The notes below the pieces were generated by a model. The model was not told where the DNA came from, did no database searches, and was given only the letters and a program-made list of their open reading frames with translations. This document shows positions 1 to 9,043 of a DNA stretch of 64,000 nt, piece after piece. The stretch comes from Pacificoceanicola sp049341065 (GTDB lineage Bacteria > Pseudomonadota > Alphaproteobacteria > Rhodobacterales > Rhodobacteraceae): the NCBI RefSeq assembly GCF_049341065.1, contig NZ_JBMPIX010000005.1, positions 186,001 through 250,000 on the forward strand. Direction: 5' to 3'. Numbering within the stretch: position 1 is the stretch's first letter; each line of letters begins with the position of its first letter. The translations under genes and the position numbers were made by a program.

Positions 1-40
1 GGCGGATCAGGGGCATATCATCGGGGGCGGGTTCAGCCAT
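1..40 (-). CDS. Partial CDS, probable MacB-like ABC transporter ATP-binding protein (N-terminus only)
   Basis: Only the first 13 codons lie in the window, reading MAEPAPDDMPLIR on the minus strand. The ATG at 40 overlaps the stop of the upstream membrane-fusion gene (TGA at 35-33), a typical translational-coupling junction. In MacA/MacB-type operons the adaptor gene is followed by the ABC transporter gene, so the identity is inferred from position only; the visible residues carry no diagnostic motif. Confidence 0.5.
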   Translation of the reverse strand, partial: MAEPAPDDMPLIR

Positions 41-1289
41 CGCTTTGGTCCGTGATCACCAGATCACCCGCTTTCAGATCACCCTCAAGAATTTCGGTCA
101 GGCGGCCATCACTTTGCCCGGCGCGAATGGCGATTTCCTGCGGGCTGCCATCGCGCAACACCCACAGGGTCTTGGCGTCGCCCACTGCATTGCCGGCGTT
201 ATGGTCGGGGATCAGCATCCCCAAAAGGCCGCTGCGCTCTTGGTCTTCGACCGGCGCGGCGGGGGGCGCATAGCGCAAGGCGGCATTTGGCACCGTCAGC
301 GCCTGCGCAATCTGCGCCACGGTGACATCGGCGGTGGCGGTCATTCCGGGGCGCAGCGACATGTCCGAGTTATCAATGGCCAGAATCGCCTTGTAGCTGA
401 CCACCCCGTCGATGGTTTCGGGGGCAAAGCGGATTTCCGTGATCTTTGCGGGAAAGATGCGATCGTCATAGGCGTCAACGGTGAATTCAGCGGTATTGCC
501 CACCTTTGTGCGGCCAATGTCGGCCTCATCGATATAGACCTGAAGCTCCATCTTGGTCAGGTCTTCGGCGATGGTGAACAGCACCGGCGCTGACAGTGAG
601 GCAGCAACAATCTGCCCGGCATCGACGGACCGGCTGAGCACGACACCGTCGATCGGCGAACAGATACAACCCTTTTCCAGCTCGGCCTGATGCAGGTCCA
701 GATCGGCTTCGGCCAATGATCTGTCAGCGATGGCAGATTGCAGCTCGGCCTGAGCACGGATGAAGGCGGTCTTTTGCGTCACAAGGGTTTGGTGCGCGGA
801 CACGCCGCGTTCCTCAAGGCTCTGGGCCGTCTGATATTTCTCGCGCGCCTCGTCGAGCGTGGCGGTGGCCATGGCAACGCGGGCAATGGCGCTGTCCAGC
901 CCCGCCTTGGCCACGGCCAATTGCGCCTCGAGCTTGGTCGTGTCGAGTTCAGCCAGAATGGTGCCTTTGGACACGGTGTCGTTAAAGTCGACGTTGACCC
1001 GGCTTAGCGTGCCCGACAACTCGGATGAGATTTCCACCAGATTGGTCGGCTCGACCGTGCCGGTGGCGGTGACGGTGACACGCAGATCGGCGGTGGCGGC
1101 CTGAGTGGTGGTATAGCTCACGCCTTTGTCCGCGGTGGCCGAGGTCCACCACCAAAGCCCCGACGCAACAAGGCCTGCGACCACGATCAGGCTGATCGCC
1201 CAGCCGGGCAAGCGCGCCCTGCTTTTGGTCAAGCCAAGGGTCTCAGCGACGTCTTGAGGGGTGTCGGGCATGGGTTTGTTTACCAGCAT
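33..1289 (-). CDS. Efflux transporter periplasmic adaptor subunit (HlyD/MacA-like membrane fusion protein)
   Basis: A 418-aa membrane fusion protein that would bridge an inner-membrane transporter to an outer-membrane channel. A single N-terminal membrane anchor lies at about residues 28-48 (LPGWAISLIVVAGLVASGLW). It is followed by a split lipoyl/barrel-sandwich region (TATGTVEPTNLVEIS at the front, CSPIDGVVLSRSVDAGQIV after the coiled coil). The intervening alpha-helical hairpin, about residues 110-205, is rich in Ala, Glu and Gln. The C-terminal beta-barrel and proximal domains follow (RPGMTATADVTVAQ). Length and order fit MacA-type adaptors. It overlaps the start of the next gene by 8 nt, consistent with an ABC-type (MacB) partner just outside the window. 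Substrate is unknown. Confidence 0.85.
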   Translation of the reverse strand: MLVNKPMPDTPQDVAETLGLTKSRARLPGWAISLIVVAGLVASGLWWWTSATADKGVSYTTTQAATADLRVTVTATGTVEPTNLVEISSELSGTLSRVNVDFNDTVSKGTILAELDTTKLEAQLAVAKAGLDSAIARVAMATATLDEAREKYQTAQSLEERGVSAHQTLVTQKTAFIRAQAELQSAIADRSLAEADLDLHQAELEKGCICSPIDGVVLSRSVDAGQIVAASLSAPVLFTIAEDLTKMELQVYIDEADIGRTKVGNTAEFTVDAYDDRIFPAKITEIRFAPETIDGVVSYKAILAIDNSDMSLRPGMTATADVTVAQIAQALTVPNAALRYAPPAAPVEDQERSGLLGMLIPDHNAGNAVGDAKTLWVLRDGSPQEIAIRAGQSDGRLTEILEGDLKAGDLVITDQSDG

Positions 1290-1405
1290 TCACGAAAGGT
1301 TCGCTGCACCGTAGCGAAAAACGCCGCGCCGCAAACTGATCAATATCAAATGCGTCGCTGAGGCTTGGTGGCATGATTGCTCACGAGGCCGGGAGGGGGA
1401 ACAAG

Positions 1406-3144
<1,739 letters not shown>

Positions 3145-3148
<4 letters not shown>

Positions 3149-5142
3149 CCAGCACCAAACCCCGTCTTGACCACGACCATATTCGCGCCCTGTTGCACGG
3201 CATGATCCGCATTCGCCGGTTCGAGGACAAATGCGCCGAGCTTTACACCCAGCAGAAAATTCGCGGCTTTTTGCACCTGTATGACGGAGAAGAAGCGATT
3301 GCAGCGGGGATCATCCCTGTTCTGCGCGGGCAGGATCGCGTCGTTGCGACCTACCGCGAACATGGCCATGCGCTGGCCCGCGGCGTGCCGATGAACAGCA
3401 TTCTGGCCGAGATGTACGGCAAGGCCGAGGGCTGCGCCCTGGGGCGCGGCGGCTCGATGCACCTGTTCAGTGCAGAGCATAATTTCCATGGTGGCAATGC
3501 GATTGTCGGGGGCGGTTTGCCGATGGCCGTGGGGCTTGGCCTTGGCGACAAGATGGCGGGCAGCGACGCGGTAACCGCATGTTTCTTTGGCGAAGGCGCC
3601 GTGGCCGAGGGCGAATTCCACGAGGCACTGAACCTTGCCGCGCTCTGGGGTACGCCGGTTTTGTTTGTTTGCGAAAACAACGGCTATGCCATGGGCTCGG
3701 CGCTCGCGCTGACTGAATCCCAAACGCAAATCGCCACCAAGGCCGCAAGTTACGACATCGCGACGGAAACCGTTGATGGCATGGATGTTGTCGCCATCGA
3801 AGTGGCGGCGCGGCGGGCGCTGGCTGCAATTGCCGAGACGGGCAAACCCTATTTTCTTGAGTGCAAGACCTACCGATTTCGCCCGCATTCGATGTTCGAT
3901 GCTCAACTGTACCGCACAAAAGAGGAAATCGCCGAGTGGCGTGCCAAAGGGCCGATCGTGCGCTTCCAGACTTGGGCTCAGGAAAACGGGCTGTTACATG
4001 CGGACGACATCGCCGGGATCGAAGCCGAGGTGGACCGCGAAATCGCCGAAGCGGTCAGATTTGCCGAGGCAGGCACAGATGAGCCGATCGCCGATCTGGG
4101 GCGTTTTGTCATGGCCCCGGAACGCCCCGCCGCGCCGCAGGTTGCGGCCGCAGGAAAGATGATCAAAACAACCTACCGAGAGGCGGTCAAGGCCGGGATC
4201 GTCGATGCCATGACGCGCGACGACCGCGTGTTCCTGATGGGCGAGGATGTTGGCCATTACGGCGGCTGCTACGCGGTCAGCAAGGGCTTGCTCGACCAGT
4301 TCGGTGCCGAGCGCATCCGCGACACACCCCTGTCAGAATCCGGATTTACCGGCGCGGGGATAGGCGCCTCGATGGCCGGGATGCGCTCGATTGTTGAATT
4401 GATGACGGTGAATTTCTCACTGCTGGCGCTGGACCAGATCCTGAACACCGCCGCATCGCTGCGCCACATGTCAGGCAACCAGTTTGGCGTGCCTGTGGTC
4501 ATCCGTATGGCCACCGGCGCAGGCAAACAACTGGCCGCGCAACATTCGCATTCTCTGGAGGGATGGTACGCCCATATCCCCGGCCTGCGGGTTCTGGCCC
4601 CCGCGACGCTGGAGGACGCGCGCGGGATGCTGTGGACTGCGCTGCAAGACCCCGACCCGGTTTTGATCTTTGAAAACGTCATGCTGTACAACGTCGAAGG
4701 GGAACTGGCCGAAAATGCAGGCCCTGTTGATATAGACCGCGCCGTGGTGCGGCAGGCGGGCGATGATGTGACGCTGATCACCTATGGCGGATCGCTGGCC
4801 AAAACTCTCGCGGCGGCGCAGGAACTGGGGCAGGGCGGCGTGACTTGCGAGGTGATCGACCTGCGTTGCCTGAGACCTCTGGATATGGACACGATCCTTG
4901 CTTCGGTCGCCAAGACGCACCGCGCCCTGATTGTCGACGAGGGCTGGAAAAGTGGGTCGCTGGCGGCGGAAATCGGAATGCGACTGGCGGAAGAAGCGTT
5001 CTTTGACCTTGACGCACCCTTGGCCCGCGTCTGCAGCGAAGAGGTGCCCATTCCCTATGCCGCCCATCTGGAACAGGCTGCGATCCCGCAGGTCGGCAAG
5101 ATCGTGGCGGCGGTCAAAGTCATGATGGAGGCAAAGCCATGA
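3145..5142 (+). CDS. Fused E1 alpha/beta subunit of a 2-oxoacid (pyruvate/acetoin-type) dehydrogenase complex
   Basis: A 665-aa thiamine-diphosphate enzyme in which the usually separate E1 alpha and beta chains are one polypeptide. The alpha half (about 1-330) carries the TPP motif running from FFGEGAVAEGEFHEALN to ENNGYAMGS. The beta half begins near residue 340 (TTYREAVKAGIVDAM) and carries the family's MGEDVG, PLSESGFTGAGIGASM and transketolase C-terminal segment EVIDLRCLRPLDMDTI. It would decarboxylate a 2-oxoacid or cleave acetoin and transfer the acyl group to the lipoyl arm of the E2 encoded next. There is a 4-nt ATGA overlap on both sides. The fusion keeps alpha and beta equimolar. 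The precise substrate is unknown. Confidence 0.88.
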
Positions 5143-6353
5143 GCGCATTCTTGATGCCGTCTCTGGGGGCGGATATGGAGGCCGGAACGCTGGTCGAACA
5201 ATTGATCGCAGCGGGCGATCCGGTGAAACGGGGCGACGTGATCGGCGCCGTCGAAACGCAGAAAGGCGTGATCGAGATCGAGGCCTTCGAGACCGGCGTG
5301 CTGACCGAATGGCTGGTCACTCTGGGCACCGAAGTCCCCGTCGGCACGCCTTTGGCCATGATCCGGACGGGCGCGCAGGATGAGCCCGAGCCGGACGAGC
5401 CACTTGAACCGGATGAGCCGGAAACCGAGCCGCCAGAATTGCCCGAGCCAGAAGAGCCGATACCCGATGAACCGATTCCCGAAGATCCGCCCTATGAGGA
5501 TCCTGGCCCGAGTGAGCCGATCCCGGAAATGCCAACCTATGATCCGCAAATGCGGCTGCGCATCACCCCTGCCGCCCGCCGCTTGGCCGCGCAACGCGGC
5601 GTCGATCCCGCGACGCTGAGGCTGCCAGAGGGTCGGGCGATTACCCGGGCCGACATACTTGGAATGGCACCTACGACCAAACCGCCACCGCCATCGGACA
5701 TGCGCGCGGCGATTGCCGCTGCCATGTCGCGATCAAAACGCGAAATCCCGCATTACTACCTGGCACATATGGTTGACCTGACCGTGGTGGATGGTTTTGT
5801 CACCGCGTTGAACAAGGATCGTCCGCCCGAAAACCGCATTCTTCTGGGTGCGGCAATGGCCAAAGCCGTGGCCCTTGCGCTGAAGAAATACCCTGAATTC
5901 AACGGCCACAACGAAGACGGGCTCTTTACCCCCAGCAAGCCCGTTCATCTTGGACTGGCCATCAATATCCGCGGCGGCGGGCTTGTTGCGCCAGCGCTGT
6001 TCGATGCGCAGAACAAAACGCTGGAGGCTCTGATGCAGGACATGAGCGATCTGGTCACCCGCGTGCGCGCCGGACGGTTCCGGGCGCGTGAATTGTCTGA
6101 CGCCACGATCACCCTGACATCGCTTGGCGATCGCGGTGTGGATGAACTGTACGGCGTGATCTATCCGCCCCAAGTTGCCATTGTCGGGGTTGGCACACCG
6201 CGCCTTTACCCGATGATCGAGGCGGGGCAGGTGGCCCCAAGGCTCGCCGCCCGCATCACGCTTGCCGCCGATCACCGCGTCAGCGACGGCCATCGCGGCG
6301 CGCTGTTTCTCAAAGCCATCGACAAACATCTGCAAGAACCGGACACGCTATGA
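5139..6353 (+). CDS. Dihydrolipoamide acyltransferase (E2) with acidic Pro/Glu linker
   Basis: A 404-aa E2 core subunit. One N-terminal lipoyl domain (about 1-80) has the lipoylation lysine in ETQKGVIEIEA. A striking Pro/Glu/Asp-rich linker follows (about 83-135, repeated EP/DEP/PEEP units), then a peripheral-subunit-binding domain (ITPAARRLAAQRGVDPATL, about 143-178). The C-terminal catalytic domain ends with the active-site His/Asp signature ADHRVSDGHRGA. It accepts the acyl group from the fused E1 upstream and passes it to CoA or possibly another acceptor. No E3 (lipoamide dehydrogenase) is encoded here, so E3 must come from elsewhere. ATGA overlaps join it to both neighbours. The acidic linker replaces the more usual Ala/Pro linker. 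Confidence 0.88.
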   Translation: MSAFLMPSLGADMEAGTLVEQLIAAGDPVKRGDVIGAVETQKGVIEIEAFETGVLTEWLVTLGTEVPVGTPLAMIRTGAQDEPEPDEPLEPDEPETEPPELPEPEEPIPDEPIPEDPPYEDPGPSEPIPEMPTYDPQMRLRITPAARRLAAQRGVDPATLRLPEGRAITRADILGMAPTTKPPPPSDMRAAIAAAMSRSKREIPHYYLAHMVDLTVVDGFVTALNKDRPPENRILLGAAMAKAVALALKKYPEFNGHNEDGLFTPSKPVHLGLAINIRGGGLVAPALFDAQNKTLEALMQDMSDLVTRVRAGRFRARELSDATITLTSLGDRGVDELYGVIYPPQVAIVGVGTPRLYPMIEAGQVAPRLAARITLAADHRVSDGHRGALFLKAIDKHLQEPDTL

Positions 6354-6595
6354 CCCAGCCCGATATCACCGCCCTTCTGACCGAAGAATTGCACCGTATC
6401 GCCCCGGAGATTGATCTGGACGATATCGACCGCGCCGAGGACCTGCGCGAAGAACTCGACATCGACTCAATGGATTTTCTGACATTGGTGACGGCGTTGG
6501 GCAAACGTCTGGGGCTGGAGATGCCCGAAGCGGATTACGACCAGATGCGCAGCTTTGATGCCATGGTCCAATACCTGCGCGCCAAATCCGCCTGA
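6350..6595 (+). CDS. Acyl carrier protein in 2-oxoacid dehydrogenase operon
   Basis: An 81-aa acidic four-helix carrier protein. The phosphopantetheine attachment motif is ELDIDSMDFL, with the serine at residue 42 followed by Met as in genuine ACPs. Its ATG overlaps the E2 stop (ATGA). This is unlikely to be the housekeeping fatty-acid ACP, because no fab genes flank it. Its position as the last gene of an acyl-CoA synthetase/E1/E2 operon suggests that it receives or donates an acyl group from that complex; this is inference, and no partner is demonstrated. No obvious terminator follows. Confidence 0.87.
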   Translation: MTQPDITALLTEELHRIAPEIDLDDIDRAEDLREELDIDSMDFLTLVTALGKRLGLEMPEADYDQMRSFDAMVQYLRAKSA

Positions 6596-6739
6596 AATCC
6601 CACCCGGAGGTACGCCACGGCAACCAATGCCCAGCCGTTGAATGTGGGCGGCGTGTTTCCAAGAGTTTTGCGCCAAAGCCTGAAGGCAGAACTGAGTACC
6701 GGGGCGGGTTCAAGTCTGATCCGGGCAATCGCGCCGGTC

Positions 6740-6753
6740 TTGACCCGGATCAA
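6740..6753 (+). promoter_or_regulatory. FNR/FnrL-type box upstream of lipoprotein cytochrome c
   Basis: TTGAC-CCGG-ATCAA matches the FNR-family consensus TTGAT-N4-ATCAA at 9 of 10 positions, and the one change (C for T) is common in FnrL sites. It lies about 60 nt before the cytochrome start at 6813, in the 217-nt gap after the ACP gene (6596-6812). Nothing else recognisable is in that gap. It suggests oxygen-dependent control of the cytochrome. Confidence 0.65.
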
Positions 6754-6812
6754 GACGCCTCAACGCGAATTGCGCCATTCTGGCGGAACACACCAATGAA
6801 AGCAGGCCCCAT

Positions 6813-7226
6813 ATGAAACGCCTTCTTCTGCTGTTCCCCATGCTGGCCATGGGCTGTTCCATCCAAGGCCCCGAAGCCGGGCGCGTGCTGTATCAGGAAA
6901 ACTGCGCCACCTGTCATGGTGCCAAGGGGCGTGGTGACGGCCCCTCTGCTGCCAATCTCAGAACGCCGCCCGCTGACCTGACCAAGATCTCTGCGCGCCG
7001 GGCCGGTGTCTGGCCGATGCTCGAGGTCATGTCGATTGTCGATGGCTATTCGCGCCAGACCCTGCGGCGCGACGAGATGCCGATCTTCGGCGACTTTCTT
7101 GACGGCGATCTGGTGAAATTCGACACCGGGAATGGCGTGATGACACCCACCCCTGCCAAGCTGATTGCCATGGTCAACTATCTTGAAACGCTGCAAGACC
7201 CCGCGCCGACGGACTATGTACCCTAA
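6813..7226 (+). CDS. Lipoprotein c-type cytochrome
   Basis: A 137-aa monohaem cytochrome c, probably anchored by lipid to the periplasmic face of a membrane. The N-terminus is a lipoprotein signal with lipobox LAMGC (Cys at residue 15). The single haem site is CATCH in YQENCATCHGAKGRGDGP, and candidate distal methionines lie in MPIFGDFL and VMTPTP. The small size and single haem make it an electron carrier. It stands alone, preceded by an FNR-type box, so it is probably induced at low oxygen. The electron donor and acceptor cannot be inferred from this region. Confidence 0.85.
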   Translation: MKRLLLLFPMLAMGCSIQGPEAGRVLYQENCATCHGAKGRGDGPSAANLRTPPADLTKISARRAGVWPMLEVMSIVDGYSRQTLRRDEMPIFGDFLDGDLVKFDTGNGVMTPTPAKLIAMVNYLETLQDPAPTDYVP

Positions 7227-7390
7227 ATTTCTGCGCTGCGGTGCCCGATTGCAATTTTACGCTGTCTGCTGTCCTCGAAAGGCTGGCGTCGTCAGTCGAC
7301 TCGTCGCGCCTGAGCCCGCAGATTGACGCGCAAGGGATCGGTCCCCATCATACGCGGCATTGTTTGCCGTTAGATCGGAGCCATTGGTCC

Positions 7391-8950
7391 ATGCCCGAAA
7401 CCGCCAGAGACCTTGGCTTTTTCCACACCCTGCTGGAGGCCTGCGTCGATGCGGTGATCGTTTCAGATGACACGGGTTCGATCCTGCGCACCAATCCCGC
7501 CGCCGCCGAACTTTTTGGGTATAGCGCAATTGAAATGCAGGGCCAAAAGGTCGATATGCTTATGCCGAAGGCCATGGCGCGGCATCACGCGGGTTTCATG
7601 CGGCATCATTTGGACACCGGTGAAACCCGGATCATCGGCACCGGACGCGACGTTGAAGGGATGCGTAAGGATGGCAGCCTGTTCCCCCTGCACCTCTCCG
7701 TAGGCCGCACGGATGTTGAAGGGCAGATCTATTTCGTCGCGATCCTGCACGATCTGACGCGGCAGAAAACGGCGCAGCGCGCGCTCGAACGCTCGCAGCG
7801 GCTGGACGCCATCGGCCAGATGACGGGCGGCATCGCGCATGATTTCAACAATCTTCTGACCGTGATCATCGGCAACCTCGAACTGCTCGAAATGCGCGGA
7901 GGAGGCGATGACAAACAACAGGCGCTGGTGCGCGACGCGCTGGCCTCGGCCGAGTTGGGGGCGGACCTGATCCGGCAACTGATGGTTTTTGCCCGACAAA
8001 GCCACCTGCGCCCGGTTGAGGCCGATCTGGGCGCGGTCTGCCGTGAAACGCTGGCCATCCTCAAAGGAACACTTGGCGAGGCCTATACCATCAAGACGCT
8101 GATCGCGCCAAATCTGCACCCGGTGCTGGTCGATACCGCGCAGCTTCAATCGGCATTGGTCAATCTGGCTCTCAACGCGCGCGACGCCATGCCAAACCGA
8201 GGCGAGCTGCTGATTTCCATCGAAAACGTGACCATTGACGACAGCTATATGGCACAGGAAACCCATGTGGCGATGGGCGATTACCTGCGTGTCAGCGTCA
8301 GCGACAACGGCATCGGCATGTGTGCCGAAACCCAACTGCGCGTGTTTGAGCCGTTTTTTACAACCAAAGCCTCCAGCGGCGGCACCGGTCTGGGGCTGGC
8401 AATGGTCTATGGCTTTGTGCGCCAGTCTGGCGGTCATATTGCGCTGTACAGCGAGCCCGGCCATGGCACGACCTTCAGCATGTATTTTCCTGTGCACCAA
8501 GGCTCTGAGACCGGTCAGCCGTTGGACAAGACCTTTGAGGTGGCAGAACTTCCTCATGGCAAGGGCGAGCATATTCTGGTGGTCGAGGATAATCCTCAGG
8601 TCCGCGGCTTTGCCGTCGCTCGGCTCAGAGAGCTTGGTTACCGCACGTCCGAAGCCGGGTCCGGCGACCAAGCCTATGAAATGCTGACATCGGGTTTGCA
8701 AGTGGACCTGCTGTTTTCTGACCTCGTGATGCCAGGCCTTCTGAACGGTTATGATCTCGCGCAGCGCGTGGCCCGGGAGTTGCCGCAAATCAAGGTGCTG
8801 CTAACCTCTGGCTATGCCAGCGATGTGGTCGCCGCAAAGAACCAGCTTTCCGGCAATACCGCTATCCTGCACAAGCCCTATCACCATGCCGAACTGGCCC
8901 GCCGTATTCGCGCGCTCTTGCATCACGATAACGATAACGACGTCGCCTGA
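7391..8950 (+). CDS. Hybrid sensor histidine kinase with FixL-like PAS domain
   Basis: A 519-aa soluble hybrid kinase. The PAS domain (about 8-125) contains ARHHAGF and IIGTGR. His66 and Arg86 are 20 residues apart, exactly as the haem-ligating His200 and oxygen-contacting Arg220 of FixL, so haem-based oxygen sensing is likely. A HisKA helix follows with His150 in IAHDFNN, then a HATPase domain (DNGIGM, GTGLGLAMVYG) and a C-terminal receiver domain with ILVVEDN, phospho-acceptor Asp444 in FSDLVMPG, LLTSGYA and HKPY. The start was set at ATG 7391 with CGGAG 10 nt upstream; an upstream ATG at 7241 adds 50 residues of low similarity. No response regulator gene is adjacent. The neighbouring FNR-controlled cytochrome fits a low-oxygen theme. 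Confidence 0.88.
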   Translation: MPETARDLGFFHTLLEACVDAVIVSDDTGSILRTNPAAAELFGYSAIEMQGQKVDMLMPKAMARHHAGFMRHHLDTGETRIIGTGRDVEGMRKDGSLFPLHLSVGRTDVEGQIYFVAILHDLTRQKTAQRALERSQRLDAIGQMTGGIAHDFNNLLTVIIGNLELLEMRGGGDDKQQALVRDALASAELGADLIRQLMVFARQSHLRPVEADLGAVCRETLAILKGTLGEAYTIKTLIAPNLHPVLVDTAQLQSALVNLALNARDAMPNRGELLISIENVTIDDSYMAQETHVAMGDYLRVSVSDNGIGMCAETQLRVFEPFFTTKASSGGTGLGLAMVYGFVRQSGGHIALYSEPGHGTTFSMYFPVHQGSETGQPLDKTFEVAELPHGKGEHILVVEDNPQVRGFAVARLRELGYRTSEAGSGDQAYEMLTSGLQVDLLFSDLVMPGLLNGYDLAQRVARELPQIKVLLTSGYASDVVAAKNQLSGNTAILHKPYHHAELARRIRALLHHDNDNDVA

Positions 8951-8976
8951 ATCGACTGAAACCCGGCTGCCGCCCC

Positions 8977-9007
8977 TTGACCTTCCAGCAACTGGAATCC
9001 CCATATC
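8977..9007 (+). promoter_or_regulatory. CueR/HmrR (MerR-family) type promoter of the copper ATPase
   Basis: A TTGACC -35 element (8977-8982) runs into the dyad TTCCAG-CAA-CTGGAA (8983-8997). A poor -10 (CATATC, 9002-9007) lies after an overlong spacer of about 19 bp. This is the architecture of copper-responsive MerR-family promoters, where the bound activator untwists the spacer. The ATPase ATG is 37 nt downstream. The regulator gene is not in the window. Confidence 0.7.
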
Positions 9008-9043
9008 AACGGTCCAATTACTTTCCGAGTGAAAGGACAACCC

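Noticed and set aside
6596..6739. Possible small gene between the ACP and cytochrome genes
   Set aside because: No open frame with a ribosome site on the plus strand; only minus-strand shadows. Apart from the FNR box the gap looks non-coding.
7463..8788. 441-aa minus-strand open frame opposite the hybrid kinase
   Set aside because: Composition and lack of motifs indicate a shadow of the kinase gene.
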